From the NCBI RefSeq assembly GCF_004342685.1, contig NZ_SMBZ01000041.1, positions 1-35,430 on the forward strand: a stretch of 35,430 nucleotides of DNA, written 5' to 3'. The translations under genes and the position numbers were made by a program. This stretch comes from Sphingobacterium alimentarium (GTDB lineage: Bacteria > Bacteroidota > Bacteroidia > Sphingobacteriales > Sphingobacteriaceae). Of the stretch, positions 34,844 to 35,430 are shown piece after piece; the first letter of the stretch is position 1, and every line of letters begins with the position of its first letter. The notes under the pieces were generated by a model, which saw only the letters and a program-made list of their open reading frames with translations, did no database searches and was not told where the DNA came from.

Positions 34844-35308
34844 TTATGAAGATTGTAATTTTGAATAACTCATTTTATACATATGAAAGCCTTCAGCCCA
34901 ATAATTGATATGCCTTTCTAATAATTTGAAACCTTTTTTCTCGTAAAATTCATAAGCATGCTGCGAGGTACGGACAATAATAGACTTAATATTCTTCTTG
35001 GCCGAAATGACTTCCAACCTATGATTTAATAGTAAACTGCCGATTCCTTGGTGATGATAACCCGTATCCACCAAATCCCAGCTTATCTTAGCGAGTTGCT
35101 TGTCTTTGTCATAATTTATCCCCGCTCCCGCAATAATTTTTTCATCCATTATAGCCACATAATAGTCTTGCACCTCATTATCCAAATACTCTTCATAATC
35201 ATCAATCTCTGTTTCTGCAAAATATTTAGGCACATTATTATGCATAATTTTTAGTAAAGCATCCTTATCTTCTCGTTTATATTTTCTTATTACAATAGCA
35301 CTATTCAT
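34844..35308 (-). CDS. GNAT family N-acetyltransferase
   Basis: 154 residues of the GNAT fold. The N-terminal strand (IVIRKYKREDKDALLKIMHNN), the central strands IVRTSQHAYEFYEKKGFKLLE and the acetyl-CoA loop HHQGIGSLLLNHRLE (the Q/R-x-x-G-x-G/A motif, here QGIGS) are all present. It transfers an acetyl group to an amine; the acceptor is unknown. It is followed after one base by the stomatin-like gene. Confidence 0.9.
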   Translation of the reverse strand: MNSAIVIRKYKREDKDALLKIMHNNVPKYFAETEIDDYEEYLDNEVQDYYVAIMDEKIIAGAGINYDKDKQLAKISWDLVDTGYHHQGIGSLLLNHRLEVISAKKNIKSIIVRTSQHAYEFYEKKGFKLLERHINYWAEGFHMYKMSYSKLQSS

Positions 35309-35360
35309 AATTTAACCTTTGCTTTCAAGATAATAAAATAATAGGTCATGTCAAAATAAA

Positions 35361-35385
35361 AGAGGCTAGAATAAATCTAGCCTCT
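35361..35385 (-). terminator. Terminator of a minus-strand gene beyond the window
   Basis: A perfect 10-bp stem (AGAGGCTAGA and its complement), five-base loop, then TTTTATTTT on the minus strand. The stop codon of the gene it serves probably lies in 35400-35430 (a TAA is present in two minus frames), but too little is visible to name it. Confidence 0.75.
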
Positions 35386-35430
35386 GTGCCTATAAGATGG
35401 CTTGTTATACTTTATAGTGCTGGGGTATCA

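Noticed and set aside
1..35430. CRISPR array, insertion sequence with terminal repeats or rRNA genes
   Set aside because: No regularly spaced repeat series, no transposase with inverted ends and no rRNA sequence was seen.

Overview
The window reads as chromosomal DNA of a Bacteroidota member, most likely a Sphingobacteriaceae (Sphingobacterium-like) organism. Supporting signs are the DAHP synthase/type II chorismate mutase fusion, the MurF-alanine racemase fusion, a GLPGLI protein beside a carboxypeptidase-like/TonB-type barrel protein, promoters of the TTTG-N19-TAnnTTTG type, and the general lack of Shine-Dalgarno sequences. The assignment rests on remembered family features, not on a search.

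Positions 1-18426 are ordinary core genome. A partial ROK-family gene and a small secreted protein are followed by a minus-strand aromatic amino acid operon, pheA, DAHP synthase/chorismate mutase, aroA and aroC. It is headed by a strong promoter, an unannotated 21-codon leader peptide packed with Phe and Tyr codons, and an intrinsic terminator: a classical attenuator. Next come an EamA-type transporter and a YigZ/IMPACT protein (plus strand), and the cell-shape cluster mreB-mreC-mreD-mrdA-rodA (minus strand) with a terminator-like hairpin between mreB and mreC. A thioesterase, an M1 metallopeptidase, a DUF819 membrane protein and a Gfo/Idh/MocA oxidoreductase follow.

Positions 18427-29300 are accessory and eroded. 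They hold a two-unit intergenic repeat block, then remnants of what looks like a disulfide-rich secreted-peptide locus: a double-glycine-leader precursor with six Cys in its core, a C39-like/VKOR/thioredoxin fusion, a GLPGLI protein and an outer-membrane barrel protein. The precursor, the fusion protein and a neighbouring alpha-oxoamine synthase-like gene are each broken by single-base deletions, whereas the GLPGLI and barrel genes are open. Three junctions look like deletion scars: two truncated genes tail to tail near 20088, a glycosyltransferase-25-like start fused to a serine recombinase near 26645, and two truncated genes tail to tail near 28960. The recombinase reading frame runs into the 3' end of a tRNA-Leu gene (cotranscribed with tRNA-Gly), which is the probable integration site.

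From 29342 onward core genes return: a small hypothetical gene, recX, murF-alr, a DUF502 protein, a LytS-like ATPase-domain protein, a conserved small protein, a stomatin-like coiled-coil membrane protein and a GNAT acetyltransferase.
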